Shown piece after piece: positions 52,208 to 61,669 of a stretch of 64,000 bases of DNA. The first letter of the stretch is position 1; each line of letters begins with the position of its first letter. This DNA comes from Pyxidicoccus xibeiensis (GTDB lineage Bacteria > Myxococcota > Myxococcia > Myxococcales > Myxococcaceae). The position numbers and the translations under genes were made by a program. The notes beneath the pieces were generated by a model that worked only from the letters and a program-made list of their open reading frames with translations, had not been told where the DNA came from and did not search any database. The stretch is taken from contig NZ_JAJVKV010000008.1 in the NCBI RefSeq assembly GCF_024198175.1, positions 62,001-126,000 of the forward strand, read 5' to 3'.

Positions 52208-55200
52208 TCATTCAGACCTGGCCGTCTTGAACCGCTTCATCCACCGGCGCAGCCGCCCGGATGCGCGGCCGGACGGAGCTTCCGCGTAGGCGGCCGCCAC
52301 GGGGAGCGACACGTCCACCTCCGTACCGCCCTCCGGCGCACCGCGGATGCGCAGCGTGCCTCCCAGCCGCCTGGCGCGCTCGAACATGCCCCTGATGCCG
52401 TAGCGGCCCGGCTTGCCGTCATGGCTGGCATGGCTGGGGTCCACGCCCACGCCGTCATCCTTGATGCACAGGCTCAAGCGCCGCGCGCCATAAGTGAGGG
52501 ACACGGCGAGGGTCCGGGCCTTGGCGTGGCGTACCGCGTTGGCCACCGCCTCCCGGGCAATCATGAGCAGCTCGTCGCGGACGGCGGCGCGCAGCGGCCG
52601 TTCGTCGCCGGTGACGGAGACGTTGACGAGGAGCTTCTCCCCGGTCAGCTCCCGCGCCGCGACCGCGAGTGACGCGCCGAGCGGCCCGTCCGTCGTGCGC
52701 AGCTCGGAGACCCGGTCGCGCGCGGTGGTAATCAGGTCCTCGGCCTTCACGAGCGCGCGCTCCATCGTCTGGTTGAGCTCGGGGTCGACGATGCGCCTGG
52801 CGACGCTGTCGAACTGAAGCACCATGCCCTGGACGCCCTGGAGCAGCGTGTCGTGCAGCTCCCGGGCAATCCGCTCCCGCTCGCGGTGGCGCTCCTCCAG
52901 CCGCAGCTGGACCTGTTTCTCGATGGCGCGGGCGCGCATCCGGTACGCGCTCCAGGCAATGGCCAGCAGCGCGGCCACGCAAGCCGCGGCGAAGGCCTTT
53001 GTCTGGACAAGGGTGGGCTGGATGGTGAAGTCCAGCGTGGCGCCAGTGTCATCCCACACGCCATCCGCGTTGGAGGAGACGACGCGGAATCGATAGCGGC
53101 CGTGGGTGAGGTTGGCGTAGGTCGCCTCGCGCCGCGACCCGCCGTCGTGCCACTCGCCGTCCACGCCCTCCAGCCGGTAGCGGAAGCGGGCCCGGTCCGC
53201 CGCCGCCAGCGTGACGGCGGTGTAGCGCAGCGTCACGCTCTGGGTGCCCTCCGGCAGCCGCAGGCCGTCTCCGGCGAGATAGGTCCGGTCCCCGGCCCGC
53301 ACGCTCTGGATTTCGGTCCGGGGTGGGCGCTCGTTCCTGAGCAGCGTGGCCGGGTCCAGCCACGCGACACCGCGGTTGGTGGTGAACCACAGCCGGCCGC
53401 GCTGGTCCCTCACCGCCGTGGGCACCAGCCCCGCCTGCATGGCGATGCCGGGCAGCCCGTCGCGCCAGTCGAGCAGGCGGTAGTTCAGCTCACCGCCGGG
53501 CTGGGAGAACATCCTCTCGATGTCGCCAGCCTTCACCTGGACCACGCCCCGCCCGCCGTTCATCCACAGGTCCCCATCGAGCGAGTCGATGATGCCGCTG
53601 ATGAGACCGAAGGCGGGGTCCCGGCTCTCCAGAATCGTCGAGAAGCGCCGGCCGTCGAAGCGGGCGACTCCGCTCTCGCCGGCGACCAGCAGGTTCCTGT
53701 CCGTCGCGTGGATGGTGGTGGCACGGCCAATCGCCAGCCCATCGCCTGGGCCGTAGCGGGTCGGGTGGTCACCGGACCACCGGACCACTTCGTCCTCGAA
53801 CGCCAGCCAGACCTCGTTGCCCGGACCGCGCGCCATGGCGTAGGGCGCGGGGCTGTCGCCGAACCGCCGCTCGCGCTGGATGCCCTCGGGGGTGGCGGCG
53901 AAGACCCCCTGGCCGACGATGGACAGCCACACGCCGTCCGCGCCGTTCGGGACGACTGCCAGCACGGTACCGGCGGGACGTGAGAACTGCCGCAGCATGT
54001 CGCCCGCGCGCCGGAACACCTGCCCTCTGTTGAACCAATACACCGCGCCATCGGCGGCGTAGGTGGCCGTGAGGGTCGGCAATGGACCCTCGTAGGCACG
54101 AGGTGGGGCGGGGGGGTCCACCAGCAGCGCGGTCTGCCGATTGCCCACCAACACCTGGGTGTTGCGCACCGCGAGCATGAAGCCTCCGTAAGACGAGGAC
54201 GACAGCTCGGGGATGTCCTGCAAGCGCTTCTTCTGGAAGCCCGCCAGCCCAGCGTTCGTACCCACCCACACGGTGCCCTCGGTGTCCTCGATGACCGGCA
54301 CCACCACCGGGGAGGCCAGTCCATCGGGCTGATCGAACTTCTCCAGCGGATCCGAGGGGCTCAGGCCGCGACCGGCCGGAATGTTGCCTGGGGATGGCAG
54401 CCGCCAGACGCCAGCTCCCCAGACGGTGAGCCAGAGGCTGCCGTCGCGGGCGAACAGCAGCTGCTTCGCCCGCGCGTAGACAGGCGCTCTCACGCCCGGC
54501 GCTGGCGGAGCCACGGGAGACGCGGGGGCGGTGGACCCGGCATGGTCCGGCAGCGGGCGCGTCCCCTGGAGCTCCTCGCTCAGCCAGAGCCGGCCGTCGG
54601 GAGCCTCCGCGAGCACGGCATCCCGCGAGATGCTCTCTCCCGTGTCCTGGAACCGCCGCTCCCCGGGACGGAGGAAGACCAGACGGCGTGGCGTGCAGAC
54701 CCAGAGCACGCCGCGGCGATCGACGTAGACATAATCCGCGGCGCCATCGTCGTAGCCCCAGTCCTGGCCCACGACCTGCCATTGCCCTGCCTCATACCGG
54801 GCCAGCCCGCCAGCGGCGGCGGCCCAGAGCGCACCATCCGGGGTGCTGGCGAACCTCAGCACACGGCCGGGCGGCATCCCCTCGCGCGGGCCGAAGAGGG
54901 TGGCGCGGCCATCACGCAGCCGCGCCGCGCCTCCGGCGAAGAAGCCCAGCCAGATGTCGCCGTCGGGCAGCACCTTCAGCGCGTTGATGTTGGAGGGGGG
55001 CACCCGCTGTCCCTCGCGCAGCGGATAGCGGTCGAACCGGATGCCATCGAAGCGATAGAGGCCCATGCCGGTGCCGAGCCAGAGGTAGCCCGTGGGTGCC
55101 TGCTCCAGCGTCCAGATGTCGGCGGGCGCGCCGTCGTTCACCGGGAGGTGGGTATAGGCGTAGTGGCGGAGGGACGTGGCCGCGGCGTCGTGAGGGCGCA

Positions 55201-55255
55201 GCGCCGCGGCCAGTGCGAGCAGCAGGGGGAGGAGAAGGGGCGATCGGAGACGCAT
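52208..55255 (-). CDS. Y_Y_Y-type hybrid-propeller histidine kinase
   Basis: 1015 residues with a signal peptide (SPLLLPLLLALAAALRPHDAAA). The periplasmic part is a double seven-bladed two-component-propeller (about 30-650; repeats such as GYLWLGTGMGLYRFDG and GDLWMNGGRGVVQ) followed by a Y_Y_Y domain (about 670-745, RFRYRLEGVDGEW). One TM (VQTKAFAAACVAALLAIAWSAY region) leads to the HisKA_3 box RERIARELHDTLLQ (His801) and a HATPase with NAVRHAKA and KDDGVGVD. There is no receiver domain, so the NarL-type regulator at 45687-46319 is the likely partner. It senses an extracytoplasmic ligand, perhaps a saccharide, as for family relatives. Confidence 0.92.
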   Translation of the reverse strand: MRLRSPLLLPLLLALAAALRPHDAAATSLRHYAYTHLPVNDGAPADIWTLEQAPTGYLWLGTGMGLYRFDGIRFDRYPLREGQRVPPSNINALKVLPDGDIWLGFFAGGAARLRDGRATLFGPREGMPPGRVLRFASTPDGALWAAAAGGLARYEAGQWQVVGQDWGYDDGAADYVYVDRRGVLWVCTPRRLVFLRPGERRFQDTGESISRDAVLAEAPDGRLWLSEELQGTRPLPDHAGSTAPASPVAPPAPGVRAPVYARAKQLLFARDGSLWLTVWGAGVWRLPSPGNIPAGRGLSPSDPLEKFDQPDGLASPVVVPVIEDTEGTVWVGTNAGLAGFQKKRLQDIPELSSSSYGGFMLAVRNTQVLVGNRQTALLVDPPAPPRAYEGPLPTLTATYAADGAVYWFNRGQVFRRAGDMLRQFSRPAGTVLAVVPNGADGVWLSIVGQGVFAATPEGIQRERRFGDSPAPYAMARGPGNEVWLAFEDEVVRWSGDHPTRYGPGDGLAIGRATTIHATDRNLLVAGESGVARFDGRRFSTILESRDPAFGLISGIIDSLDGDLWMNGGRGVVQVKAGDIERMFSQPGGELNYRLLDWRDGLPGIAMQAGLVPTAVRDQRGRLWFTTNRGVAWLDPATLLRNERPPRTEIQSVRAGDRTYLAGDGLRLPEGTQSVTLRYTAVTLAAADRARFRYRLEGVDGEWHDGGSRREATYANLTHGRYRFRVVSSNADGVWDDTGATLDFTIQPTLVQTKAFAAACVAALLAIAWSAYRMRARAIEKQVQLRLEERHRERERIARELHDTLLQGVQGMVLQFDSVARRIVDPELNQTMERALVKAEDLITTARDRVSELRTTDGPLGASLAVAARELTGEKLLVNVSVTGDERPLRAAVRDELLMIAREAVANAVRHAKARTLAVSLTYGARRLSLCIKDDGVGVDPSHASHDGKPGRYGIRGMFERARRLGGTLRIRGAPEGGTEVDVSLPVAAAYAEAPSGRASGRLRRWMKRFKTARSE

Positions 55256-55507
55256 GGGAGCCGCTGCAGCCTGTTCCTGTCATTTCCGACGGGGGCGGTG
55301 GAACCAGGTGCTCACCTTGTTCCTTCGGCTCTGCCTCCGCCAGGGGGGGACGCTTCGCGTCTCCGACTCGACGGGCGAGTCTCCGTGGAACTGCGGCTAC
55401 CGGCTGGCAGGGGGTGACAGGGCTGCCCAAGGGCGGGCGGGGCCGGACGCCGCTCCGGCCAACGGCGCCGAAGGGGCACACCGAGGGCACATGAGGGAAC
55501 GGGGGAA

Positions 55508-55539
55508 AAGCCCAGCAACCCGTTGAGATTGCTGGGCTT
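55508..55539 (-). terminator. Strong terminator, reads best on the minus strand
   Basis: AAGCCCAGCAA and TTGCTGGGCTT form a perfect 11-bp stem with a 10-base loop. On the minus strand the stem is followed by TTTTCCCC. It is placed just after the tRNA-like fragment, as a tRNA terminator would be. Confidence 0.75.
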
Positions 55540-55543
55540 CTTC

Positions 55544-55571
55544 TAGCGAGGCGCACGGGACTTGAGCCCGT
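55544..55571 (-). pseudogene. tRNA 3'-end-like fragment A
   Basis: Read on the minus strand, it gives a T-arm (CACGGG-CTCAAGT-CCCGTG) followed by CGCCTCGCTA, where CCA would be expected at the end. No matching 5' acceptor strand or anticodon arm lies within 100 bases, so it is not a working tRNA. 21 of 24 bases match the fragment at 59978-60007. Confidence 0.5.
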
Positions 55572-55959
55572 GGACAGGGCGATAGGAAGCCTCAAGCAGA
55601 ACGCGCTGTTACCCACTATCGCCTTGATTCTCCCCGGGTTCGCCATCCCGCCCCGTCCCATGCTGTTCCCCGGTGTGCCGCGTCAAACCACGCTGGAGGG
55701 GCAGTACCGGCGGAGTCGGCCACAGGGAACGGCGCTCTCCAAGGCGGTGAGGGACAACATTGAGTGGGGCACCGGCACTACCGCCAAGCAGAAACCTCCT
55801 GCCCTTCAGCGCCATTGCCCACCCCCGCCTCACGTCGCAAGACGACCCTTATTCCTCCTATGCGCCGACCGTGACCCTCTGATGCGGCGTTGAAGTAGAC
55901 GAGGCCCCAGGTGGCGTGGAACCTGGAGCCCAAACATCGAAGGAGCCGGCGTCCGTTTC

Positions 55960-56155
55960 GGCGGGGGCAGTTCACCTTGACGGAGATGGGCGCGGAGGTG
56001 GTGACGTTGCCCGCCGCGTCATGAGGCCCTGGCCGTGAGCGTGCGTCCCCTTGGGCACGCCCCCCAGCTCACGCTGTAGGGAGTGGTGGTGTCGGTGCCA
56101 ATGACGGTGGCGCCGTCGTAGAACACCACCTGGGTGACGCCCCTGTTGTCAGCTT
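55960..56155 (-). pseudogene. Decayed bacterial Ig-like domain fragment
   Basis: The minus strand reads GVTQVVFYDGATVIGTDTTTPYS, then, after frame changes, GVPKGTH, LTARA and finally AAGNVTTSAPISVKVNC. These pieces line up in order with a typical myxobacterial C-terminal Ig-like module, but at least two frameshifts break it and no upstream catalytic part is present. A remnant of a lost secreted enzyme. Confidence 0.65.
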
Positions 56156-56298
56156 CGGGGCTACACTAGGCACCAGCAGTCGACAGCCGAGTGCGTGCGG
56201 CAGTTCCTCCAGTCGCAGCAGGTACCGCGGGCGCACCTCGAAAGGTGCTCTGTGGTTACGGCATGGCTACGGACGATGTCGAAGCCACACGGGTTCTC

Positions 56299-56439
56299 CT
56301 ATGCCACTGGCGTCGACACGTCTCCTGCCCGCAGCGCCTCCTCCACCTGGTCGGGAGTTGGATGGCGTTGATGGGGGAGGGGGTACTCCATGTTCACGTA
56401 ATCGACTTTCGCCCCCTCGCAGAGGATGAGGTGACGCAT
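56299..56439 (-). CDS. Tiny open frame, doubtful
   Basis: 46 residues (MRHLILCEGAKVDYVNMEYP...). The frame stays open about 30 codons upstream without a start and keeps a protein-like composition, so it may be the end of a truncated gene rather than a gene. No family is recognised and no ribosome site is clear. Confidence 0.2.
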   Translation of the reverse strand: MRHLILCEGAKVDYVNMEYPLPHQRHPTPDQVEEALRAGDVSTPVA

Positions 56440-56726
56440 CTTCCTAATCTCTCGGTGAGCAGCCTCTCCCGCCGCTGCTTGAGGACCAATCAGCGGCGTG
56501 TCCGGCCGTCTGATTCCTTAGGCGACTCGCGGTCGTCCAAAACCTCAAGGCCGCCGCGCGCTACCAGCACGCGGCGTGACCTAACCTGTTCGGCGCTCTA
56601 GCGGACGTGAGAGCGCGGTGCAGCAGCTCGACCAGCCGGTGCATTCTGGAGACACTCCCAGGGGCTGCTGTGCGAGACGGCGGCGCGCTGGGCCGCCGCG
56701 CGCCTCAAGGGCCGCTGAGCCCCCTG

Positions 56727-57401
56727 TCACTTCTCCCACCAGCTCCGCTGGCTCAGGGTGGAGAACACGTGGTAGCCCGGCACCCGGAAGTACCGGAACC
56801 ACTCCCGGTCTCCCTCGCTGCGGTTCAGGTCCCAGGTGCGCATCTCGCTCGCGCTCACGATGTCCTCCGAGAACATCGTGAAGCCGCGGTGCGGCTCCGG
56901 GGGCAGGCCCTTCTCCCGCCACGCCTCCACCATGGACGTCATGTCAAACGGGTCGAGCGAGAAGCGGCGCGCCCACTGGTTGTCACATCCGCTCGAGCCG
57001 CAGGCCGCCACGTAGTCACACAGGAATCGCTCCAGCCACTCGCCCTCGGCCATCCCGGGCGGCTCCACATACGGAACCTGGTCATCAATCCCGACTCCCA
57101 GTCCCGTGCCGGCCTCCAGCCGCCAGAAATGGAGGTAGAGGGAGACCTGGATGCTCCTGACGAAGTACGACACCGCGAAGCCCTCCCACGGCTCCGCGAC
57201 GGCCAGGGGCTCCTCCCCCTTCTGGAGGTCCCGTACGCTGTCCTCCTGGAAATCCAGGGTGCCTGAGTCCTCGTCCCAGTCGAGGCGGGCAATTTGCGTG
57301 GGCTCGAACCTGTGGGCGGCCCGCAGCTTCTCCGTCTCCCTGTACACCTCCTGAAGGGGAGCGGACACATCGGACAACCGGAACCACTTGGGTGTGCTCA
57401 T
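56727..57401 (-). CDS. Probable immunity protein of the type VI cassette
   Basis: 224 residues, acidic and Trp/Phe-rich (SYFVRSIQVSLYLHFWRLEAGTG), no signal peptide or membrane segment. It begins MSTPKWFRLSDVSAPLQEVYRETEKL. It lies 24 bases after the nuclease-like effector gene on the same strand. Position, size and acidity are what is expected of a cytosolic protein that neutralises a nuclease effector. No sequence family is recognised, so the role rests on context. Confidence 0.65.
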   Translation of the reverse strand: MSTPKWFRLSDVSAPLQEVYRETEKLRAAHRFEPTQIARLDWDEDSGTLDFQEDSVRDLQKGEEPLAVAEPWEGFAVSYFVRSIQVSLYLHFWRLEAGTGLGVGIDDQVPYVEPPGMAEGEWLERFLCDYVAACGSSGCDNQWARRFSLDPFDMTSMVEAWREKGLPPEPHRGFTMFSEDIVSASEMRTWDLNRSEGDREWFRYFRVPGYHVFSTLSQRSWWEK

Positions 57402-57425
57402 AACTCCAGCCAGGACCTGACAAGG

Positions 57426-57977
57426 TCAGACGAAGATCACCTCGATGCCTGCATTCCGCAGGGTGTCCATCCGCTTGTCCCTCTTTTGGGACGCGGGCAC
57501 CTTGTACGAGACGCGCTTGCCTCGCTCCGCCAGCGTCCGGTTGTTCTTGAACTGATCCGAGCCTCCGAACGGCTCCTCCTGGTTCTTGCACTCCGTGACA
57601 TCGTCCTTGCTGGCGGCGTGGTCCAGCTCCCGGAACTTGCCACACTTCACGCACACCGCCTTGATGTTCTGGAAGTCGCCCTTCTTCCCGGCTTTCTTCT
57701 CAGCCTTCGTGGCCCCACGGGAGATCTGCCGTCCGTGGGTGATATGGCCGGCCTTGATGTTGTGCTCCACCGCGGCGGCCTCGAACGGGTCATTGCCGGC
57801 CTCCTTCAGCTTGGCCAGACGCTTGGCCGGGCTCTCTTCTCCGGGAGGCATCTCGGGGAAGTAGATGCGCTCGGCGTGCTCGCCTTCGGGACAGGGGGTT
57901 TCCGGCACCTGCCTGGCGAAAGGAATCTCTCCGCCCCCCTGAACGAGCTGGACCGCGCTGCCTTTGATTCTTGGCAT
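57426..57977 (-). CDS. Candidate PD-(D/E)xK nuclease effector
   Basis: 183 residues, basic C-terminal half, no signal peptide. A Cys-x2-Cys knuckle (VCVKCGKFREL) is followed by DHAASKDDVTECKNQ, whose D...ExK pattern (E-C-K) is the core of PD-(D/E)xK nucleases, and by a QFKNNRTLAERGKRVSYKV segment as in Tox-REase families. The end MDTLRNAGIEVIFV is a typical last strand. It sits 14 bases after VgrG and before the immunity candidate, the standard order vgrG-effector-immunity. DNA or tRNA is the likely target in a rival cell. Confidence 0.65.
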   Translation of the reverse strand: MPRIKGSAVQLVQGGGEIPFARQVPETPCPEGEHAERIYFPEMPPGEESPAKRLAKLKEAGNDPFEAAAVEHNIKAGHITHGRQISRGATKAEKKAGKKGDFQNIKAVCVKCGKFRELDHAASKDDVTECKNQEEPFGGSDQFKNNRTLAERGKRVSYKVPASQKRDKRMDTLRNAGIEVIFV

Positions 57978-57991
57978 TGGCCGGCCCCCCT

Positions 57992-59731
57992 TCAGCCTTC
58001 CTTCAGCGTGATGTTCTTTCCAAAGAACTGGACCTTGCCGGACTTCTCGACCTGCAAGGCGACCTTGCCGCCGACGGCGATGACGAACTTGTCGGCCTTC
58101 ACGTCGAAGGACTTCGCCATCATCACGGCCTCGCCATCGGCCTTCTCGTAGGACTTCGCGCCCGACTCCACCTTGAAGTCCTTGCCGACAACGAGCGAGA
58201 CCGAAGCGTCCGCCTCGGTCCAGGAGTTGCCGCCCACCTTGATGCGCGCACTCGCGGCAATCGACTCCTGGCGCGAGCCCGCCACCGCGGCCCAGTGCGC
58301 GCCGCCCACCTGCATGGAGCGCATCCCGCCCGTGGCCTCGTTGTACGCCAGCCCCACATTGACGCTGTAGCCGCCCCCGATGGTGGTGGCCTTCGCCGCG
58401 CCCACGCTCTCCATCGCGCCCTGGACCACCATGACGTTGAGCGCCAGGCCCACCGTCATGGCCTGGTTGCCGCGCACTGCCTCGTCGTGGTCCCCGCCCG
58501 TGGAGGTGTGCCGGTCCTTCTGCACCAGCAGGGTCTGGTTGCCTTCCACCACGCCCGCGTCATCGAGCAGAACGGTGAGCTGCTGATTGCCCTCCACGGT
58601 GCGGCTGCGATTCTTCTTCACCAGCAGGTCCTCGTAGCCGCCCAACTGCTGGTCCTTGTCGTTCTCGGTGAGCACCGCCTTGGGCAGCAACTGGAACTGG
58701 TTGCGGTAGAGCCCCTGCAGGGCCTCGCTTCCGCTCGTCACGTCCGGCTGCACGCCCGAGTGAACCACCTCGGTGATGAGGTACTCGCCCGCGAAGGTGC
58801 CGTCCTCCGGCGATTCCACCTCCAGCAGGTACCCGGGCGTCATCCGGGGCGCCACCGCTGCTCCCACCAGCGTGCGCCCGCCCACGCCCGCCTCCTCCTG
58901 CCGCACGGTGGCCGCGGCCTTGCCCACCCCGGGCGCCACGTAGCCGGCCGGGTAGTCATACTGCTCCAGCGCAGCAACGCCCTCTGCCGCCTTGGTCTTG
59001 CCCGACACGTCCAGCGTGGGCTTCTCGAAGTCGTAGTCCTTCAGATGCACTGCCCCCGGCCTCAGCCGGTGCACCACCTCCAGTGCCGACACGTACTCGG
59101 TTTCGACAACCTCCTTGCCCAGGCTCGGCCTCAGGGGCAGCGTCCCTCCCTGCGGCAGCGGCGCGTGCGCGCTGGACTTGTCGCCCAGCACGAGCGTGTG
59201 GCCCACTTCCGTGTGTTCGAAGAAGTAGAAGATGCCCTCCCACTCCATCAGCCGGCTCAGGAAGGCGAAGTCGCTCTCGCGGTACTGCACGCAGTACTCG
59301 CGCGTCGCATAGCTGCCGCTGAGCGCCAACCTTACCTCGACGCCCATTTCTCCCAGCACCGCCTTGAGAATGTCCGGCACGCTCTTGCCCTGGAAGATGC
59401 GGCTTCGGTGCACCTGCGTCAGTCGCCACAGCTTGGGCACTACATGCGCCCGGTACCGCTGGCGGCCGGTCTTCAGCCCCAGCGACTCAATCGTACGCAC
59501 CTGGCCATGTACGAACCGCGAGAGGCCATCGCGTACCGCCACCGTCACCAACGCGTCCTTGCCCATCAGGCCGGCTACCGCCAGCGGCTCACCATCCCTG
59601 GTGAAGAAGTCCACGCGGAAGTCGAACGGCCGGCTCATGCGTTCCGTTCCGGAGAGCCCTGAGACGCTCAGAACATCGGAGCCGTACGCACCAATCTTTA
59701 CGGTGAACGCAGGCGAGCTGTGCCGTGACAT
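57992..59731 (-). CDS. vgrG: VgrG-like type VI spike protein, OB-fold apparently missing
   Basis: 579 residues. Residues 1-340 are a full gp27-like base: FEFTRDGEPL-like FFTRDGEPL, KTGRQRYRAHVVPKLWRLTQ, CVQYRESDFAFLSRLMEWEGIFYFFEH, and up to ALQGLYRNQFQLLP. A normal VgrG then has a gp5-type OB fold of 120-180 residues (GRVRVxFxWD, WVRVAQ, GWG and PRIGQEV motifs). None of these is present. The chain goes directly into a repetitive beta-helix (VEGNQQLTV, VEGNQTLLV, VRGNQAMTV) and the end VQFFGKNITLKEG. It heads a cassette with an effector and immunity candidate. Confidence 0.85.
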   Translation of the reverse strand: MSRHSSPAFTVKIGAYGSDVLSVSGLSGTERMSRPFDFRVDFFTRDGEPLAVAGLMGKDALVTVAVRDGLSRFVHGQVRTIESLGLKTGRQRYRAHVVPKLWRLTQVHRSRIFQGKSVPDILKAVLGEMGVEVRLALSGSYATREYCVQYRESDFAFLSRLMEWEGIFYFFEHTEVGHTLVLGDKSSAHAPLPQGGTLPLRPSLGKEVVETEYVSALEVVHRLRPGAVHLKDYDFEKPTLDVSGKTKAAEGVAALEQYDYPAGYVAPGVGKAAATVRQEEAGVGGRTLVGAAVAPRMTPGYLLEVESPEDGTFAGEYLITEVVHSGVQPDVTSGSEALQGLYRNQFQLLPKAVLTENDKDQQLGGYEDLLVKKNRSRTVEGNQQLTVLLDDAGVVEGNQTLLVQKDRHTSTGGDHDEAVRGNQAMTVGLALNVMVVQGAMESVGAAKATTIGGGYSVNVGLAYNEATGGMRSMQVGGAHWAAVAGSRQESIAASARIKVGGNSWTEADASVSLVVGKDFKVESGAKSYEKADGEAVMMAKSFDVKADKFVIAVGGKVALQVEKSGKVQFFGKNITLKEG

Positions 59732-59939
59732 GGTTCCCCAACCACCAATGGTGTGGATTTACCGGCGTCTGGAATAGAAGCGGACTTTTACCACACGAGA
59801 TCAATGCCAAGATTGAGGTCGAACTTGACCCCTTGCATCCCTTCCATGGCGCAGCTCAATCATGAAAGTCCACGGGAGGAGTCCTGCTGATGAGCGAGGC
59901 TCCTCTTGCCTTTGGAGAAGGCCTGGCGCTGAAATGACG

Positions 59940-59972
59940 AAGGGCCTGGAACCTCTCGGATTCCAGGCCCTT
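59940..59972 (-). terminator. Strong hairpin terminator beside tRNA fragment B
   Basis: AAGGGCCTGGAA and TTCCAGGCCCTT form a perfect 12-bp stem with a 9-base loop. It lies 5 bases beyond tRNA fragment B on the minus strand, the same arrangement as the terminator at 55508-55539 beside fragment A. It can also end hutH transcription. Confidence 0.75.
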
Positions 59973-59977
59973 CTTAT

Positions 59978-60007
59978 TGGCGAGGAGTACGGGACTTGAA
60001 CCCATAC
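59978..60007 (-). pseudogene. tRNA 3'-end-like fragment B
   Basis: On the minus strand: T-arm ATGGG-TTCAAGT-CCCGT, then ACTCCTC, a G discriminator and an encoded CCA. The T-loop TTCAAGT is canonical. The bases upstream are the hutH coding end, so the rest of the tRNA is absent. It ends 15 bases before the hutH stop. Confidence 0.55.
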
Positions 60008-60022
60008 TCTGTCGAGACCTCG

Positions 60023-61549
<1,527 letters not shown>

Positions 61550-61669
61550 TGGAACTCCAAGGGGTGCGGCGGGCCCGGGCTTGAATGCCAGGGGGCGACA
61601 GCCGGCGCTTTACACCCGAGGGCGCTGCTCGTATAGGTCCGCCGACCGAAGAGGGAGGTCTCAGGCGCC

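Larger units (their letters stand above)
55256..56726. other. Gene-poor region with degraded sequence
   Basis: About 1.5 kb between the kinase and the type VI cassette without an intact gene that I can defend. It holds a terminator and a tRNA-like fragment (55508-55571), an Ig-like pseudogene (55960-56155) and one tiny open frame (56299-56439). The rest shows no coding bias. Such decay is usual at integration boundaries. Confidence 0.6.

Noticed and set aside
55500..55640. An intact tRNA gene around fragment A.
   Set aside because: No 5' acceptor strand, D-arm or anticodon arm fits within 100 bases.
56191..56601. Plus-strand open frame of 136 codons.
   Set aside because: No ribosome site, poor coding composition, and located in a decayed region.
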